Both the position numbers and the translations under genes were made by a program. From NCBI GenBank assembly GCA_001936135.1, contig CP012814.1:1178001-1242000 (forward strand): a stretch of 64,000 bases of DNA. Reading direction: 5' to 3'. Positions 7,813-18,960 of the stretch are shown piece after piece (within the stretch, counting starts at the first letter, position 1; each line of letters opens with the position of its first letter). This stretch comes from Saccharomycopsis fibuligera x Saccharomycopsis cf. fibuligera. Its lineage: Eukaryota > Ascomycota > Saccharomycetes > Ascoideales > Saccharomycopsidaceae. A model generated the notes under the pieces. The model had not been told where the DNA came from. It did not search any database and saw only the letters and a program-made list of their open reading frames with translations.

Positions 7813-10686
7813 ATGAAATTCTCCCACTCCTTGCAGTTCAACGCTGTTCCCGAGTGGTCGTCCCGCTATCTTGCCTACTCGTCCCTCAAGAAACTCATCT
7901 ACGCTTTGCAGAAACGTACTCTTATCGAGCAAGCTTACGATGACGAGCAGTCGGCTCTCTTGCATCCCACTGACCCTGTGCTAGTGTTCACCGAGGCCCT
8001 TGACAAGGACTTGCTCAAAATTGACGATTTCTACAAGCAGAAGGAAAACGAAATCTTTGGCGACTTGAAAGCCTTGCTTCAGGATGTTCGTGATTACGAT
8101 TCAGAACTTCTGATGAAAACTGATTTGGTGTTGCAGCGGGAAACCGACCAAAACACTGACGTTGCCAATTCATTCAACGATGCTAAGGCTCAGCAGCCAA
8201 CCGCCGCTGATGACGAGATTCTTTCTGACATTCTTCACCACTCCATTCCCGCCACGGCCCAAGCTTCCGCTGTAGCTTCAGCTGAGGCTTCCACCAGTCT
8301 GCATCGCCCTTCTTTCAACAAACTTACTACGGAAATCAATGCTAGGAACGATTTGCTTTCGTCCAAGGCTCCGGAAATTTACGGCGACGCCAACGAAGAA
8401 AGCGAAGATGACGACGAAGAAGAAGAAGACCAAGAGCAATCTACTTTGTTGAAACGCAAAAAGTCAAAAGCGTCCTCGTTTGCCGATAAGCAAAATGTCG
8501 GCACTAGCCACGATCATAGTCACGGCCAAAGCAGCAGTGGCCATCGCGAGCGCCAAATAAGCAATGCTAGCTACGTACCTTCACCAATGAAGCAATCTCT
8601 CTTCAATAGCATCAACCTCAAAGACTCATTTCTTATCCTTTCCGACCTCAAAATCACCTTAAAGAAAAGAATAATTCTTTTATTCACCTCCATGTCCGAA
8701 CTCAAGTCATTCATAGAATTGAACAGAACCGGCTTCAAGAAAATCCTCAAAAAGTTTGACAAAACCTTACATACTTTTCTTAAAGATACTTATCTCAGTA
8801 CCAATTTGGTCAATAATTCATACATTTTCAAGTCCACCACCGTTGCTAGAGTGCAAGAAAATATCAACACGATTATTCAACTTTACGCTGATATTGCCAC
8901 CAATGGCTCTATAGGCGCCGCTGAAAGCGAATTGAAGCTTCATTTACGCGAACATGTTGTTTGGGAAAGAAACACCGTCTGGAGAGACATGATCAACATT
9001 GAGCGCAAATCTCAGGCTGCAAACATTTTTGCTCCCAAAAACATTGGGGTTACTGCGGATAATGGTTCTGGCTCATTGCCAGAAACTAAAGAAATGGCCG
9101 GCAATCTTAAATCTCTTGGACTTTCATCGTTATTCAATGGGCAAGCATTAAAAATTGCTATCATCTTTTTGATTGCATTCATTCTTTTGTTCATCTCGCC
9201 ATTCAGTGAAAGAGAACAAGTGAATTGTTTTGCCATGTTGATTGGTGCTTCTTTACTTTGGGCCACCGAGGCCATTCCGCTTTTTGTTACTTCTTTAGCA
9301 GTACCTTTTTTCGTGATTATCTTGAAAGTCCTCAAGTATGACGACCCAAAACATCATAATTATGGCAAAGCAATGAAGGCCCCCGATGCCTCAAAATACA
9401 TTCTTGGGACAATGTGGTCTTCTGTGATTATGTTATTATTAGGAGGCTTCACTCTTGCTGCCGCCTTATCCAAATACTCAATCACGAGAATTTTTTCCAC
9501 TTGGATCTTGTCCAAATCAGGCACTTCCCCCAACGCGATCTTACTTACCATTATGTTGATTTCTCTTTTTGTTTCCGCAGTGGTTAGTAACGTTGCGGCT
9601 CCAGTATTGTGTTACTCAATCATTCAGCCATTATTGCGCACGTTGCCTACAAATTCCAATTTTGCTCAAGCTTTGATTCTTGGAGTGGCATTCGCTTCTA
9701 ATTTGGGCGGCATGTCATCACCAATATCATCACCTCAAAATATCATTGCTATCGAGCTAATGGAACCTCAGCCATCTTGGATCCAATGGTTCATTATATC
9801 AATCCCAGTGTGTTTGATTGCATTGGTGCTTATCTACTTTTTCTTGATTGTTTCCTTCAAGATCACCAATTCTTCAAGCGTGGCCACTAACAGCACTGCT
9901 ATAGACGATAATGGCGACGATGATGTAACTAATCCATTAGCCAACTCAGTTACTGCGCACGCGTCACATCTGCAACAGATCAAGATTGCGCCAATCCAAC
10001 CATCCAACGAATCACTTACCCCAATTCAATGGTTTATCATTGCCGTCTCGGTGTTAACTATTGGCCTTTGGTGTTTTGCCAATAATTTATCAGCAACCTT
10101 TGGCGAAATTGGTATAATTTCTCTCATCCCAATTGTCCTTTTCTTTGGCTCCGGCATCTTGACCTCCGAGGACTGGAACAATTTCCTATGGACAATCGTA
10201 GCCCTTGCAATGGGCGGGATTGCCCTTGGCAAAGCAGTCTCTTCTTCGGGTCTCCTCAAAACCATAGCCATTACTATTCAAGAAAAAATTATCACTGGGA
10301 TGGGCATATATCAAATCTGTCTAATTTTTGGGCTTTTGTGTCTTGTCATTTCGACATTCATTTCGCATACCGTCAGCGCTTTAATCTTGCTCCCATTAAT
10401 CAAAGAAATCGGTCAAACCTTGACTGCTGGCAGTAACGCTGACGGTACTAGCACTGGGGACTATTCTCGCTTATTGGTCATGCTTAATGTCTTACTTTGT
10501 TCAATTGCTATGGGCTTGCCAACCTCAGGATTCCCTAACGTTACGGCAATCTGTATGACTGATGAAGTGGGACATAATTACGTCAATGTTAAGACATTTA
10601 TTACTAGAGGGGTGCCTAGTTCGTTCATTGCTTATTTTGTTATTGTCACGGTTGGGTATTTAATTATGCAAATTATTCACTTGTGA
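7813..10686 (+). CDS. PHO91: SPX-domain low-affinity phosphate transporter
   Basis: 957 residues. Sodium/sulphate-symporter-type (DASS) phosphate carrier with an N-terminal SPX domain that senses inositol pyrophosphates. The first residues (KFSHSLQFNAVPEWSSRYLA) match the Pho91 subgroup better than Pho87/Pho90. The SPX domain is split by an acidic, Ser-rich insert (about 135-260) and resumes with SELKSFIELNRTGFKKILKK. About a dozen hydrophobic segments follow from about residue 450, including ASNLGGMSSPISSPQNI (about residue 632) and the GLPTSGFPNVTAI motif near the end (about residue 900), both diagnostic of this transporter family. S. cerevisiae Pho91 resides on the vacuole and exports phosphate to the cytosol. 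The start is the first ATG of the frame. Confidence 0.9.
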   Translation: MKFSHSLQFNAVPEWSSRYLAYSSLKKLIYALQKRTLIEQAYDDEQSALLHPTDPVLVFTEALDKDLLKIDDFYKQKENEIFGDLKALLQDVRDYDSELLMKTDLVLQRETDQNTDVANSFNDAKAQQPTAADDEILSDILHHSIPATAQASAVASAEASTSLHRPSFNKLTTEINARNDLLSSKAPEIYGDANEESEDDDEEEEDQEQSTLLKRKKSKASSFADKQNVGTSHDHSHGQSSSGHRERQISNASYVPSPMKQSLFNSINLKDSFLILSDLKITLKKRIILLFTSMSELKSFIELNRTGFKKILKKFDKTLHTFLKDTYLSTNLVNNSYIFKSTTVARVQENINTIIQLYADIATNGSIGAAESELKLHLREHVVWERNTVWRDMINIERKSQAANIFAPKNIGVTADNGSGSLPETKEMAGNLKSLGLSSLFNGQALKIAIIFLIAFILLFISPFSEREQVNCFAMLIGASLLWATEAIPLFVTSLAVPFFVIILKVLKYDDPKHHNYGKAMKAPDASKYILGTMWSSVIMLLLGGFTLAAALSKYSITRIFSTWILSKSGTSPNAILLTIMLISLFVSAVVSNVAAPVLCYSIIQPLLRTLPTNSNFAQALILGVAFASNLGGMSSPISSPQNIIAIELMEPQPSWIQWFIISIPVCLIALVLIYFFLIVSFKITNSSSVATNSTAIDDNGDDDVTNPLANSVTAHASHLQQIKIAPIQPSNESLTPIQWFIIAVSVLTIGLWCFANNLSATFGEIGIISLIPIVLFFGSGILTSEDWNNFLWTIVALAMGGIALGKAVSSSGLLKTIAITIQEKIITGMGIYQICLIFGLLCLVISTFISHTVSALILLPLIKEIGQTLTAGSNADGTSTGDYSRLLVMLNVLLCSIAMGLPTSGFPNVTAICMTDEVGHNYVNVKTFITRGVPSSFIAYFVIVTVGYLIMQIIHL

Positions 10687-11278
10687 TTGCGAATTGTGGT
10701 TGTTTTTTTTGCTTAAGATGGTCTTCAGCAATTAATGAACAAAAAAAATAGACATAAAAAAAGAAAAAGAAAAACAGATGGCCATTTTTTGGTAGCTTGT
10801 TTATAATCTATAGAAATTATAGCGACATTATAGAGTTTTGCTTGCCCTGTTCTATTGATTAAAACAATCTTAGTTCCTGTTATTGTTTTCTTTGAATTTT
10901 CTAAAGCTTATAATCTTTTAAATTTTTTTTCTTTTTTTATCAATTCTTCTCTTTCTCCTTATCCTTTCATTTGTCATGCGCTTTTGTTATTGTATAATCT
11001 CTTTGTGTTTTTAACCTTTTTTTACATTTTATCTTGCTAATTGTGCTACCTATTAATTTATTCTTATTTTTATTTTCTGTGCATTGTTTGCTTTTTTTTT
11101 TTCTTTTTTGTCTTTTAACCCCTTTAATTCTCTTCTTACCCAAAATTTGTTTATACATGTTTGTCATTATCTTTTTTTTCTCGCTCTATTTTATCTATTT
11201 CATCTATTTTATCTGAAGCTTTTCAGTCGAAAATTTTTGGACCTTTTTAAATCGTTTTTTTTTTTTTGTTTTGATTTG

Positions 11279-11304
11279 TTTTTTTTTTTTTTTTTTTTTT
11301 TTTT
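11279..11304. repeat. T26 homopolymer
   Basis: Uninterrupted run of 26 T in the PHO91-PTC5 intergenic region. Confidence 0.8.
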
Positions 11305-12055
11305 GATCTTTACACTGCTCAACAGCATCCTAACATCATAAGATTTTCAACATTAGTGCAAAGCGGCCTCCTTTTGCTTTATAACCTAACCTTGTAGCTT
11401 TTTTTTTTAAAGTTTTTAGCTCTTGCAAGAGATTTTGAAAAGCGGTCAATTTGTTTTAAATATTAAATACGCAGAACCTCTAGACTGAACCGGGTATATT
11501 TACTGAACACTCCCAAGATAAGGCGAAGCTGAACTTTATGTAAAAACTTACAGTTGTATCTGATGATATTGTGGTTTAGATGTCTTGTTATTTTGCTACT
11601 TTCTGATGCATTCAGGGAAACTAATGAATGTCTACATATCAGCAAAATCAAGTGGACATCTAATCACTAACTCAGAGTTAATATGTCAAGTCTTTCGCTC
11701 TTCTTAGTCCGAATAATGATATTTTGCAAAGAAATTGGCCATATTAGCGTGCAGGACTGTTTCAATAGCTACAGAGAAGCAACGTGTCACTATCCTACAA
11801 GATACTTGAGAGCAAGGACACAGACGCAGCAGAGTTGTTCTTCCTTGTCCTGCAAATGTAGGCTGCTGAGGAAACAGTTGTCCCATATACTGCTTGACAA
11901 CTATATCCCCAGCTATCGTGGCACTGCTTTGGCTGGCTGTCTGTTTGGTTTCATGTGTTGAGACGGTTCATCATTGATGTTGTCTTTTGTTTGAGTGTTT
12001 TGTTCTCCTTGGTTACGCAGCACCGTCTCCATCACCATTATCAACAGTCGATCGG

Positions 12056-12078
12056 TCAATCAATCAATCAATCAATCA
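12056..12078 (+). repeat. (CAAT)n microsatellite in PTC5 leader
   Basis: Five to six tandem TCAA units about 95 bases upstream of the PTC5 ATG, probably within the transcribed leader. Confidence 0.7.
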
Positions 12079-12173
12079 ACGCCAGCCATCAATCAACAAC
12101 CGCCAGCAGCAACCTAGTCTATCCACTAGATTTACCTTCTCTCACCGCCCTCACACAGCTCCCCCAATCCAAC

Positions 12174-13832
12174 ATGCTCCAGCTCGTCAGAACGAAGACC
12201 GTGGCCCAGGCTGCCAGCAAGCGTGTGTTAAGTCTCAACAGCCGCCGCTTGAGACAGTTTTCCACACTCAACCGCAAGCACTGGGACGCCATGAAGAGCA
12301 GAAGTTACGTTGCCGCCGCTGCCTCGGGCATCATCTTGGCTGTTTCCTACTTCTCTTCCAGCAGGGCAATATTGGCTGAGCCCAATAACAGCAAAAGCAA
12401 CAGTCGCAGCTTTTCATCATCTGCCGGTCCAAATCCTCAGCAACAGGCCAAGCAGCCGGTCAAACTTCTTTCAGACTCCCAGGAGAACGACAAGTTGAGA
12501 CTGAACGAAGAAAGCTACAATATCAACAGAAACAACGGTATCTTGAGATACGATATTTCCCAGCTTCCTTCAAACAACCCTATTGAAGACGATCGTTCCG
12601 AACAAATCATTGAAGTGCCTATCGAGGACCCACTTAGCAAAACTGCCGTCAACTCGGACTGGGCCTTTTGGGGTATCTATGATGGTCATTCCGGATGGTA
12701 TACTAGTGCAAAGTTGAGAGACGAGTTGATCAATGCAGTGGTTTACGAATTGAGTGCAGCGTACCTGCCTTCTGAATCAAATAGCAAATTAAGAACCGTG
12801 CCATCGTCAGAGAAAATCGATGCTGCTATCAAAGCTGGTTTTTTGAAACTTGATAACGAAATCATTTATGGCAACATTGACAAAGCATTGGGAAACTTGA
12901 ATAACAAGTCTAAAGCTGCCGAGCACTTATTGCCTGCTTTGTCGGGCTCTTGTGGCTTGCTTTCATTTTACGATTCTAATTCTCAAACTTTAAAAGTGGC
13001 AGTCACTGGTGACTCTAGAGCTTTGCTTGGGTCATTGAACGATAAAAAGCAGTGGACCGTGGAATCACTAACCATTGACCAAACTGGTTCAAACAAATAC
13101 GAAGCCGAAAGACTTAGATCTGAACATCCTGGTGAGCCAGGTGTTGTTTCCAGAGGCAGAGTATTGGGAAGACTAGAACCGTCTAGAGCATTCGGCGATG
13201 GTAAGTACAAGTGGCTTAAAGAAACTCAAGAGAAAATTCATCAAAATTTCTTTAGTTATCCGCCACCAGGCAACTTGAAGACTCCTCCGTATGTTACTGC
13301 TGAACCAGTGGTCACTACTAGAAAAATCAATCCTGCTAATAACGATTTCTTGATTTTGGGCACCGATGGGTTATTTGAATTGCTCACTCATGAAGAAATT
13401 GCTGGTTTAGTGATTAAGTGGGCTGAACAAAAGAAAATCTTCAAAGACTACACATCGTCTACATTGCTGTCATTAAATGTTTTCAACAGAGATTCCAAGA
13501 CTTTTGATTTCCCTAAAGTGGTGGACATCACCAAGGACAAGGAATTCTTGAAGCCACCATACCGTGAAAACACCAAGGCTGCCAAGAAGCTAATCTTGGA
13601 AGATGAAAACGTTTCTACTCACTTAATTCGTAACTCGTTGACTATGGGCACGGGAAACAGAGATTACGGCAAAATGCTTCTCAACATTCCTTCGCCGCTC
13701 TCCAGAAGATACAGGGATGACTTGACAGTGGTGGTGGTGTTTTTCGGCAACAATGGCCAAGTGAGCGAAACCAACCAGTTGAAGATTAACCTCGAGGCTA
13801 CTAGAGGTGGTCAAATTAAACCAAAGCTATGA
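12174..13832 (+). CDS. PTC5: Mitochondrial PP2C phosphatase (pyruvate dehydrogenase phosphatase type)
   Basis: 552 residues. The N-terminus is rich in Arg, Ser and Ala with no acidic residues (LNSRRLRQFSTLNRK) and is followed by a hydrophobic stretch at about residues 45-62. This is a typical mitochondrial presequence plus membrane or intermembrane-space sorting segment. The PP2C motifs follow in order: WGIYDGHSGWYT (metal-binding D, about residue 167), GSCGLLSFYD, VTGDSRALLG, EPSRAFGDG, FLILGTDGLFELL and a final RDDLTVVVVFF. The domain order and presequence match Ptc5, which dephosphorylates and activates the Pda1 subunit of pyruvate dehydrogenase. The length is close to the 572 residues of S. 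cerevisiae Ptc5. The ATG at 12174 is the first in frame. Confidence 0.87.
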   Translation: MLQLVRTKTVAQAASKRVLSLNSRRLRQFSTLNRKHWDAMKSRSYVAAAASGIILAVSYFSSSRAILAEPNNSKSNSRSFSSSAGPNPQQQAKQPVKLLSDSQENDKLRLNEESYNINRNNGILRYDISQLPSNNPIEDDRSEQIIEVPIEDPLSKTAVNSDWAFWGIYDGHSGWYTSAKLRDELINAVVYELSAAYLPSESNSKLRTVPSSEKIDAAIKAGFLKLDNEIIYGNIDKALGNLNNKSKAAEHLLPALSGSCGLLSFYDSNSQTLKVAVTGDSRALLGSLNDKKQWTVESLTIDQTGSNKYEAERLRSEHPGEPGVVSRGRVLGRLEPSRAFGDGKYKWLKETQEKIHQNFFSYPPPGNLKTPPYVTAEPVVTTRKINPANNDFLILGTDGLFELLTHEEIAGLVIKWAEQKKIFKDYTSSTLLSLNVFNRDSKTFDFPKVVDITKDKEFLKPPYRENTKAAKKLILEDENVSTHLIRNSLTMGTGNRDYGKMLLNIPSPLSRRYRDDLTVVVVFFGNNGQVSETNQLKINLEATRGGQIKPKL

Positions 13833-14283
13833 TTGGCTGTGTATTTGAATTTCTTTTTCTGCATTCTACGACGATTTGTGGGTACTAATTTACTATTTCT
13901 CTTCGGTTGTTATGTATATTTTCTGTACGCTTACAAGTGATCATGGTGGTATGCACTTTCTACGGTATTATTCAATAAAATTGTCAAGACGATTGTACGT
14001 TGATGAGATGGATTAGTGAGTTAACAGTGTAACAATGTAGTAAAGTTTCCACAAAAGCCATTGCCGTAGTAAAAATAATTATTAGCACGTGACAGAGATC
14101 ATCGCATTTTGAAATCAAAACAACAAAAACAAAACAAAACCAACTAAGAGGCATCACCATCAACAAGCAGCAGATAAACAACGCACTAACCGCTGTTAAG
14201 CTCTGCAATACGCCATCCAGAAATACGGTTCTCGCTCGTGGGGGCAGGCGAATCTTTTTCTCAGCAAACAAGATTGTTTAAAA
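13833..14283. promoter_or_regulatory. PTC5-CDC27 intergenic region
   Basis: Holds the PTC5 3' flank and the CDC27 promoter. The one clear site is a CACGTG E-box (14086-14091) about 195 bases upstream of the CDC27 ATG. No gene is present. Confidence 0.55.
14086..14091. promoter_or_regulatory. CACGTG E-box upstream of CDC27
   Basis: Perfect palindrome within GCACGTGAC, the preferred Cbf1 context (RTCACRTG read on the other strand). Cbf1, or a bHLH factor such as Tye7 or Pho4, could bind; which one is inference. Confidence 0.45.
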
Positions 14284-14937
14284 ATGAATGTGCAATCATA
14301 TATCACACAGCGCCTCCGGTCAACCATATGGTACTCTTTAGACAATGACCTTCTCGAAAACGCTGAGTTCACCGCCGAAAGACTACTCGGAGTGTCAAAC
14401 AAGAACGACTCAGAATCAATATACTTGTACGGTCTAGTATTATACCGCAGGGGCAAATACAAAGCAGCGTACCGCCAAACCGCCAACCATATTCATGTTG
14501 GTTGCGCCTTCATCTTTGCCAAATCCGCCTTGAAGCTCGAGTTGCAAAGCGAAGGAATATATGCGCTACAGCAAACCATGCACTTGTGGAACAAAAATGA
14601 GTTGGACGTCGATGAAAGTGGTAACTCTTCTAATTTACTTGGACTGGAAGCTTTTTCCTCAGCTGCTGCTGCAAATTATGAACACGGTAGAAGATCAACT
14701 CCGGACGCTGCAGTGTTATTCTCATTGTTGGGGAAATTGTATGCTTCCATTGGTGATGTTAAAGAAAGTTCAGTGTACCATGCTCAGGCGCTTAAGCTCA
14801 ATCCGTACCTTTGGGACTCTTTTGAACAGCTATGTAACATGGGAGTCAACGTCAACACTAAGTCTGTGTATAAGCCAAAAACTGGTATCAAGAATCATTT
14901 GAGCTATGCGGCAATTCCAACTAACAGTAACAACAGC

Positions 14938-14988
<51 letters not shown>

Positions 14989-16467
14989 AGTAGAAGCTCA
15001 GCTGGCGGCTTGGCCCCAATTAATCCAAAAACATTTTTCAGCAGATCAAGTAATGTGAGCCAAGACGACATTGGTCATGATATATCTAGTTCTTCAATCA
15101 AGCATGATAATGGTCATAGTAATAGTAATCACAACAACAGTACCAGCAGTGTATACTCAACTCCAAGACTCAAGCAATCAGTGCTACCAGATGCTCCAAT
15201 TAGAAGACCAATAAGGCATAGTGCCAATAATAGCTCTAATGACATTACTGATTCCATTCAGCGAAGAGGTCCAAGGCAAACTGCTTCAAAAGTGGCATCA
15301 AGGTTGATTACTCAATCTACTCCTACAGTAAATAGTAGTATAAATTTCAACAAATCATCAGCAGTAACAGCATCAGGGGATCTGAATTTGAAGCGGGGTA
15401 AAAATTCGTCAAAATTATCAAATTCAAACATTTTGAGCGGCAGTAATTCTTTAGATTTGAGAAAAAAAGAATATAGCGATCAAGCAGAATTTCAGTTAAT
15501 GACATTATACTCAATTTTTGCTCGAGGTTTGAAAGCAATGACGCGGTATGATTGTTATAAAGCCATAAGGATCCTAAATCAGCTCCCAGATTCACAAATC
15601 GAAACACCATGGGTGTTGGGTAAATTAGGTAGATTGAATTTTGAAATTGTCAATTATGAGCAAGCAGAGCAATATTTTATTAGATTACGCAAATTAGATA
15701 GAACTAGAGTGGAGGATATGGAATATTACTCGACATTGCTTTGGCATTTACATAAAGATGTCGAATTAAGTTTCTTATCTCATGAATTGTATGAAATCAA
15801 CAAAACATGTCCTCAAACTTGGGTCACCATTGGTAACTTGTTTTCACTACAAAGAGAAACTGATGAAGCCATTAGATGTTTCCAAAGGGCAACTCAAGTA
15901 GATGTCAAATTTGCTTATGCTTATACTTTACAAGGTCATGAGTATGTTGCTAATGATGCTTATGAAAATGCATTGGAAAGTTTTAGAAACGCATTGTTGT
16001 ATGATTCAAAACATTATAATGCATTGTATGGTATTGGAATGGTATATTTAAAATTGGGAGAATTTACAAAAGCTGAGTATCATTTCCGCAAAGCTAGAGA
16101 TATAAATCCAGTTAACGTGATTTTAATTTGTTGTGTAGGAATGGTGTTAGAAAAGTTGGATAAAAAGGAACTAGCTCTCAAGCAGTATGAATTGGCTAAT
16201 GAATTGCAACCATTAAGTCCGTTGGCACTTTTCAAAAAAGCCCAACTTTTATTTGCATTACAAAATATCCAACAATCTTTGGCCGAATTTGAAAAATTGA
16301 AAATAATTGCTCCTGATGAAGCTAGTGTTCATTTCTTATTGGGACAATTATACAAGATAACAAACCGGAAAAGTGAAGCAATTAAAGAATTTACAATCGC
16401 TTTGAATTTGGACCCGAAGGGTAGTCATTTGATTAAAGATGCTTTGGAAAGTTTGAATGATGAATGA
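14284..16467 (+). CDS. CDC27: Anaphase-promoting complex TPR subunit Cdc27/APC3
   Basis: 727 residues. TPR scaffold of the APC/C, which binds the C-terminal IR tails of Cdc20/Cdh1 and Doc1. N-terminal TPR-like helices start immediately (IWYSLDNDLLENAEFTAERL, residues 16-35) and mediate dimerisation. A disordered middle (about 215-400) contains a poly-Asn run of 16 codons. The C-terminal superhelix from about residue 400 carries tandem TPRs, with the consensus clear in YALYTLQG-like and ALYGIGMVYLKLGEFTKAEY units (about 576-600) and FLLGQLYKITNRKSEAIKEF (about 681-700). Domain order and length (S. cerevisiae 758) agree. Downstream neighbour MRX8 is convergent. Confidence 0.9.
14938..14985 (+). 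repeat. (AAT)15 codon repeat encoding poly-Asn in CDC27
   Basis: Fifteen AAT codons plus one AAC in frame, in the disordered linker between the two TPR blocks. Pure-codon composition suggests recent slippage expansion. Confidence 0.9.
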
Positions 16468-16978
16468 TAAAATCATGAGATCGTTAAATTAGTTTGAGTT
16501 TGAGTATAGCTAATGTAATGTAACTTGATGTAATATATGAGAGAGATTGCTACTTGATTAAGTAGCTATTAATTGAAAATCATTGGTTTGTAGTAATGAA
16601 GACTGTATACAATTTTTTACCGCATAATCGAGGCAATGAATGAGCTAAATATTTTTCTTTTGGAACACGAAGACAAACTTTTGCGACGCTTGCAAAATTA
16701 TTTGCTTATAAAATTGCTGTTTTTTTGCTTATTTTTTATTTTTTTAGAAAGACACAATTTATATGCACATTTGATGATACAGCTATCGTGGTAGTTACAA
16801 GCCTAAATAGAAAGGGGAGTACAAATTTGACGCTTAATGATTGCAAGAACGCTAAAGAACAGTCACTCAATTTCAAGAAAGTCTGACAATAAACAAAGGT
16901 ATTGATTGTTAATGGTTTATAACTATTTATATGCTAATATACAGGTAACTAATAATATAATACCCAATACTTTTTGAT
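16468..16978. other. Convergent CDC27-MRX8 intergenic region
   Basis: 511 bases of shared 3' flank, AT-rich, with a T-rich stretch near 16720-16745. Nothing else recognised. Confidence 0.6.
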
Positions 16979-18622
16979 TCAATTCTTCTTCTTCAAATTC
17001 TTACTCAACTTCAAATTACTAGGCAACCCACAACTCTTAATAATATCATACCTGATTTCTGTCACTCCTTGCCTTCTACCAGTTTTTTTATCCGCCACCG
17101 AACTTGAAAACAAATAATCCGGCAATATGTTAACATCATTCTCCTTCATGATCTTTTCAAACTCATGAACAACTTTTTTCATCGCTGCGGTGTTACGTAA
17201 CTTGTCAATCTTGGTAAAAATCACATTGAAAGGGATTCCCTTTTCGGCTAACAAGTTCAAAATTAAAGCATAATCATGATCGCTGAAACCACGGGTGGCA
17301 TTAATTAGCAAGTACACTTTTCTTAATTCTTTTCTATCAGTCAAATACTTGACGATTTCTTCACCTTGCTTCAATGTGCTCTTCATCCCGTACCCGGGAG
17401 TATCAATAATTCTAAACTTTTGCCCCACAGTGAAACAATTAATAGTTTTGGTGAATCCTGCTTTCTTAGAAGCAAAAGCAATTTCCTCGGTGCTGGATTT
17501 GCGGGATATGGCGGTACATATCGAATTCAACAAACTTGATTTTCCAACGTTACATTTACCAATGAAGACAACTTCTGGAAGTTCTTGTAATAGTTGCGGT
17601 GCTAATTTTAATTTCTTTTTATGGTATGCGTCATGATGTTGTTGGGATTGCTGGGATTTGAGTTGCTGCTGAAGTTGGATGGCGGCTTCTTGTTCTTTTT
17701 GACGCCTTCTTCTCTTTTGCTTAGCGGAGTCAAAATTGATATCAAAGCTTTCACCGTACATTGATGATGGTTCGGGTGATGATGGCCATGGTGACTCAGA
17801 ATCTGATAATGATTGTCTAGGTTTAGCTGGCCCTTTAGAAGACTCACCCAAGTCATCAAGCAGCATAGTTTCAGAAACTCGAAACTCATCAACTCTATCG
17901 CCATTGTCGACAACAGCATCAACACTAAGCCCGTTGCCGAGATCGTCCTCATTAACATCCAAGAACTCCGCTTCCCTTTCCTGACGTCGTTGTACCTCGT
18001 TACGAATCTTCTCATTAGGTATATCATTGAAATTCAGCACTGCCCAAGAGAAATCTACTTTAGAATGATTGAAGAAATTGTTCACAGATGAAACATCAAA
18101 CGCTGATTCCGGCAACACTTGAAATTCATGCTTGAATTGTTTGGAAAGCTTAACAGCAGTGACTTCGCTATCATTATTATTATTATTATTATTACTACTA
18201 TTGCTTTTGACTTTAGTTGATGATGTTGCTGTTGTACTAGTATCTGAACCCTTCCTGGATTTGATCTTTGTATTTTTATTGGCTTTGCTGGCTGACTGAT
18301 TAGTGCTGGTTCGTAGTCCTTCTTGTTGTTGTTTAGCAATGATTTTCTGCCTTACTTCTTTCCAAATATCGTTTTCAGTTGCACTTCTCTCAATATTCTT
18401 ACTCTTGTTGGACACTTCGGCAGAGCCACTCGTATTGTTGCTATCTTTTGCCACTTGGGTAATATGCAAATATCTCATCTGCGTTTGCATTTGCGTTTGC
18501 ATTTGCGTTTGTATTTGTAATTGTGAGGGTACCAATATTTGCTGTTGTGTTATTGATCTAAGCACGCGCAAGCATATGCTTTGGAATAAGTTAGACCGTG
18601 ACTTGTTCCTTATAATTACCAT
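16979..18622 (-). CDS. MRX8: EngB/YihA-type GTPase, probably mitochondrial (Mrx8-like)
   Basis: 547 residues from the ATG at 18622; the frame extends 11 codons further only from a TTG. The C-terminal third is a TrmE-Era-EngA-EngB GTPase: G1 GKCNVGKSS (about 355-363), G3 DTPGYG (about 411), G4 TKID (about 480) and a G5-like SSSV. The pattern VVFIGKCNVGKSSLLNS is the EngB class (ribosome assembly GTPases). The N-terminus is basic (IIRNKSRSNLFQ) and followed by a tandem QTQM repeat, consistent with mitochondrial import; the middle is long, Ser/Asp-rich and disordered. S. cerevisiae YDR336W/Mrx8 is the only EngB homologue there, and it associates with mitoribosomes. Mitochondrial location is inference. 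Confidence 0.8.
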   Translation of the reverse strand: MVIIRNKSRSNLFQSICLRVLRSITQQQILVPSQLQIQTQMQTQMQTQMRYLHITQVAKDSNNTSGSAEVSNKSKNIERSATENDIWKEVRQKIIAKQQQEGLRTSTNQSASKANKNTKIKSRKGSDTSTTATSSTKVKSNSSNNNNNNNDSEVTAVKLSKQFKHEFQVLPESAFDVSSVNNFFNHSKVDFSWAVLNFNDIPNEKIRNEVQRRQEREAEFLDVNEDDLGNGLSVDAVVDNGDRVDEFRVSETMLLDDLGESSKGPAKPRQSLSDSESPWPSSPEPSSMYGESFDINFDSAKQKRRRRQKEQEAAIQLQQQLKSQQSQQHHDAYHKKKLKLAPQLLQELPEVVFIGKCNVGKSSLLNSICTAISRKSSTEEIAFASKKAGFTKTINCFTVGQKFRIIDTPGYGMKSTLKQGEEIVKYLTDRKELRKVYLLINATRGFSDHDYALILNLLAEKGIPFNVIFTKIDKLRNTAAMKKVVHEFEKIMKENDVNILPDYLFSSSVADKKTGRRQGVTEIRYDIIKSCGLPSNLKLSKNLKKKN

Positions 18623-18960
18623 CTTCAATGATACCTTAATATAGTTGTCAAACAAAAAGAACCTATGAAATGTCTATTAAAACAACAGAGTAGTGGTATT
18701 ATATAATATTTTTTAGTACCAGTGTATGTTACGTCAAAATTCTGATGGTAGATTGATGAGCTTCGGAAAAAATATTTTCAAAATATATGTATGTTTATGT
18801 ATGTTTGTGTAAGTTTATGCATATTCCCCTTTTATGGATTTAATCACATTCAATTTCTATTTTTTTTAGCTTATAACTTAAATTTTATTTTAAAACATTC
18901 GAAATAGAGTCACTTAAACTTATATTATAATGTTATATCATACGCTTCGCTTCAAACTAC
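18623..18960. other. SFB3-MRX8 intergenic region
   Basis: 338 bases between two minus-strand genes, with TATG/TTTG-rich short repeats near 18786-18820. No gene seen. Confidence 0.6.

Larger units (their letters stand above)
10687..12173. other. PHO91-PTC5 intergenic region
   Basis: 1.5 kb. The left half is very T-rich on the plus strand (T26 at 11279-11304) and yields only homopolymer reading frames. The right half is the probable PTC5 promoter and leader, with a CAAT tetranucleotide repeat at about 12056-12078. The PTC5 frame remains open upstream to 11955 but has no ATG before 12174. No RNA gene seen. Confidence 0.5.
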
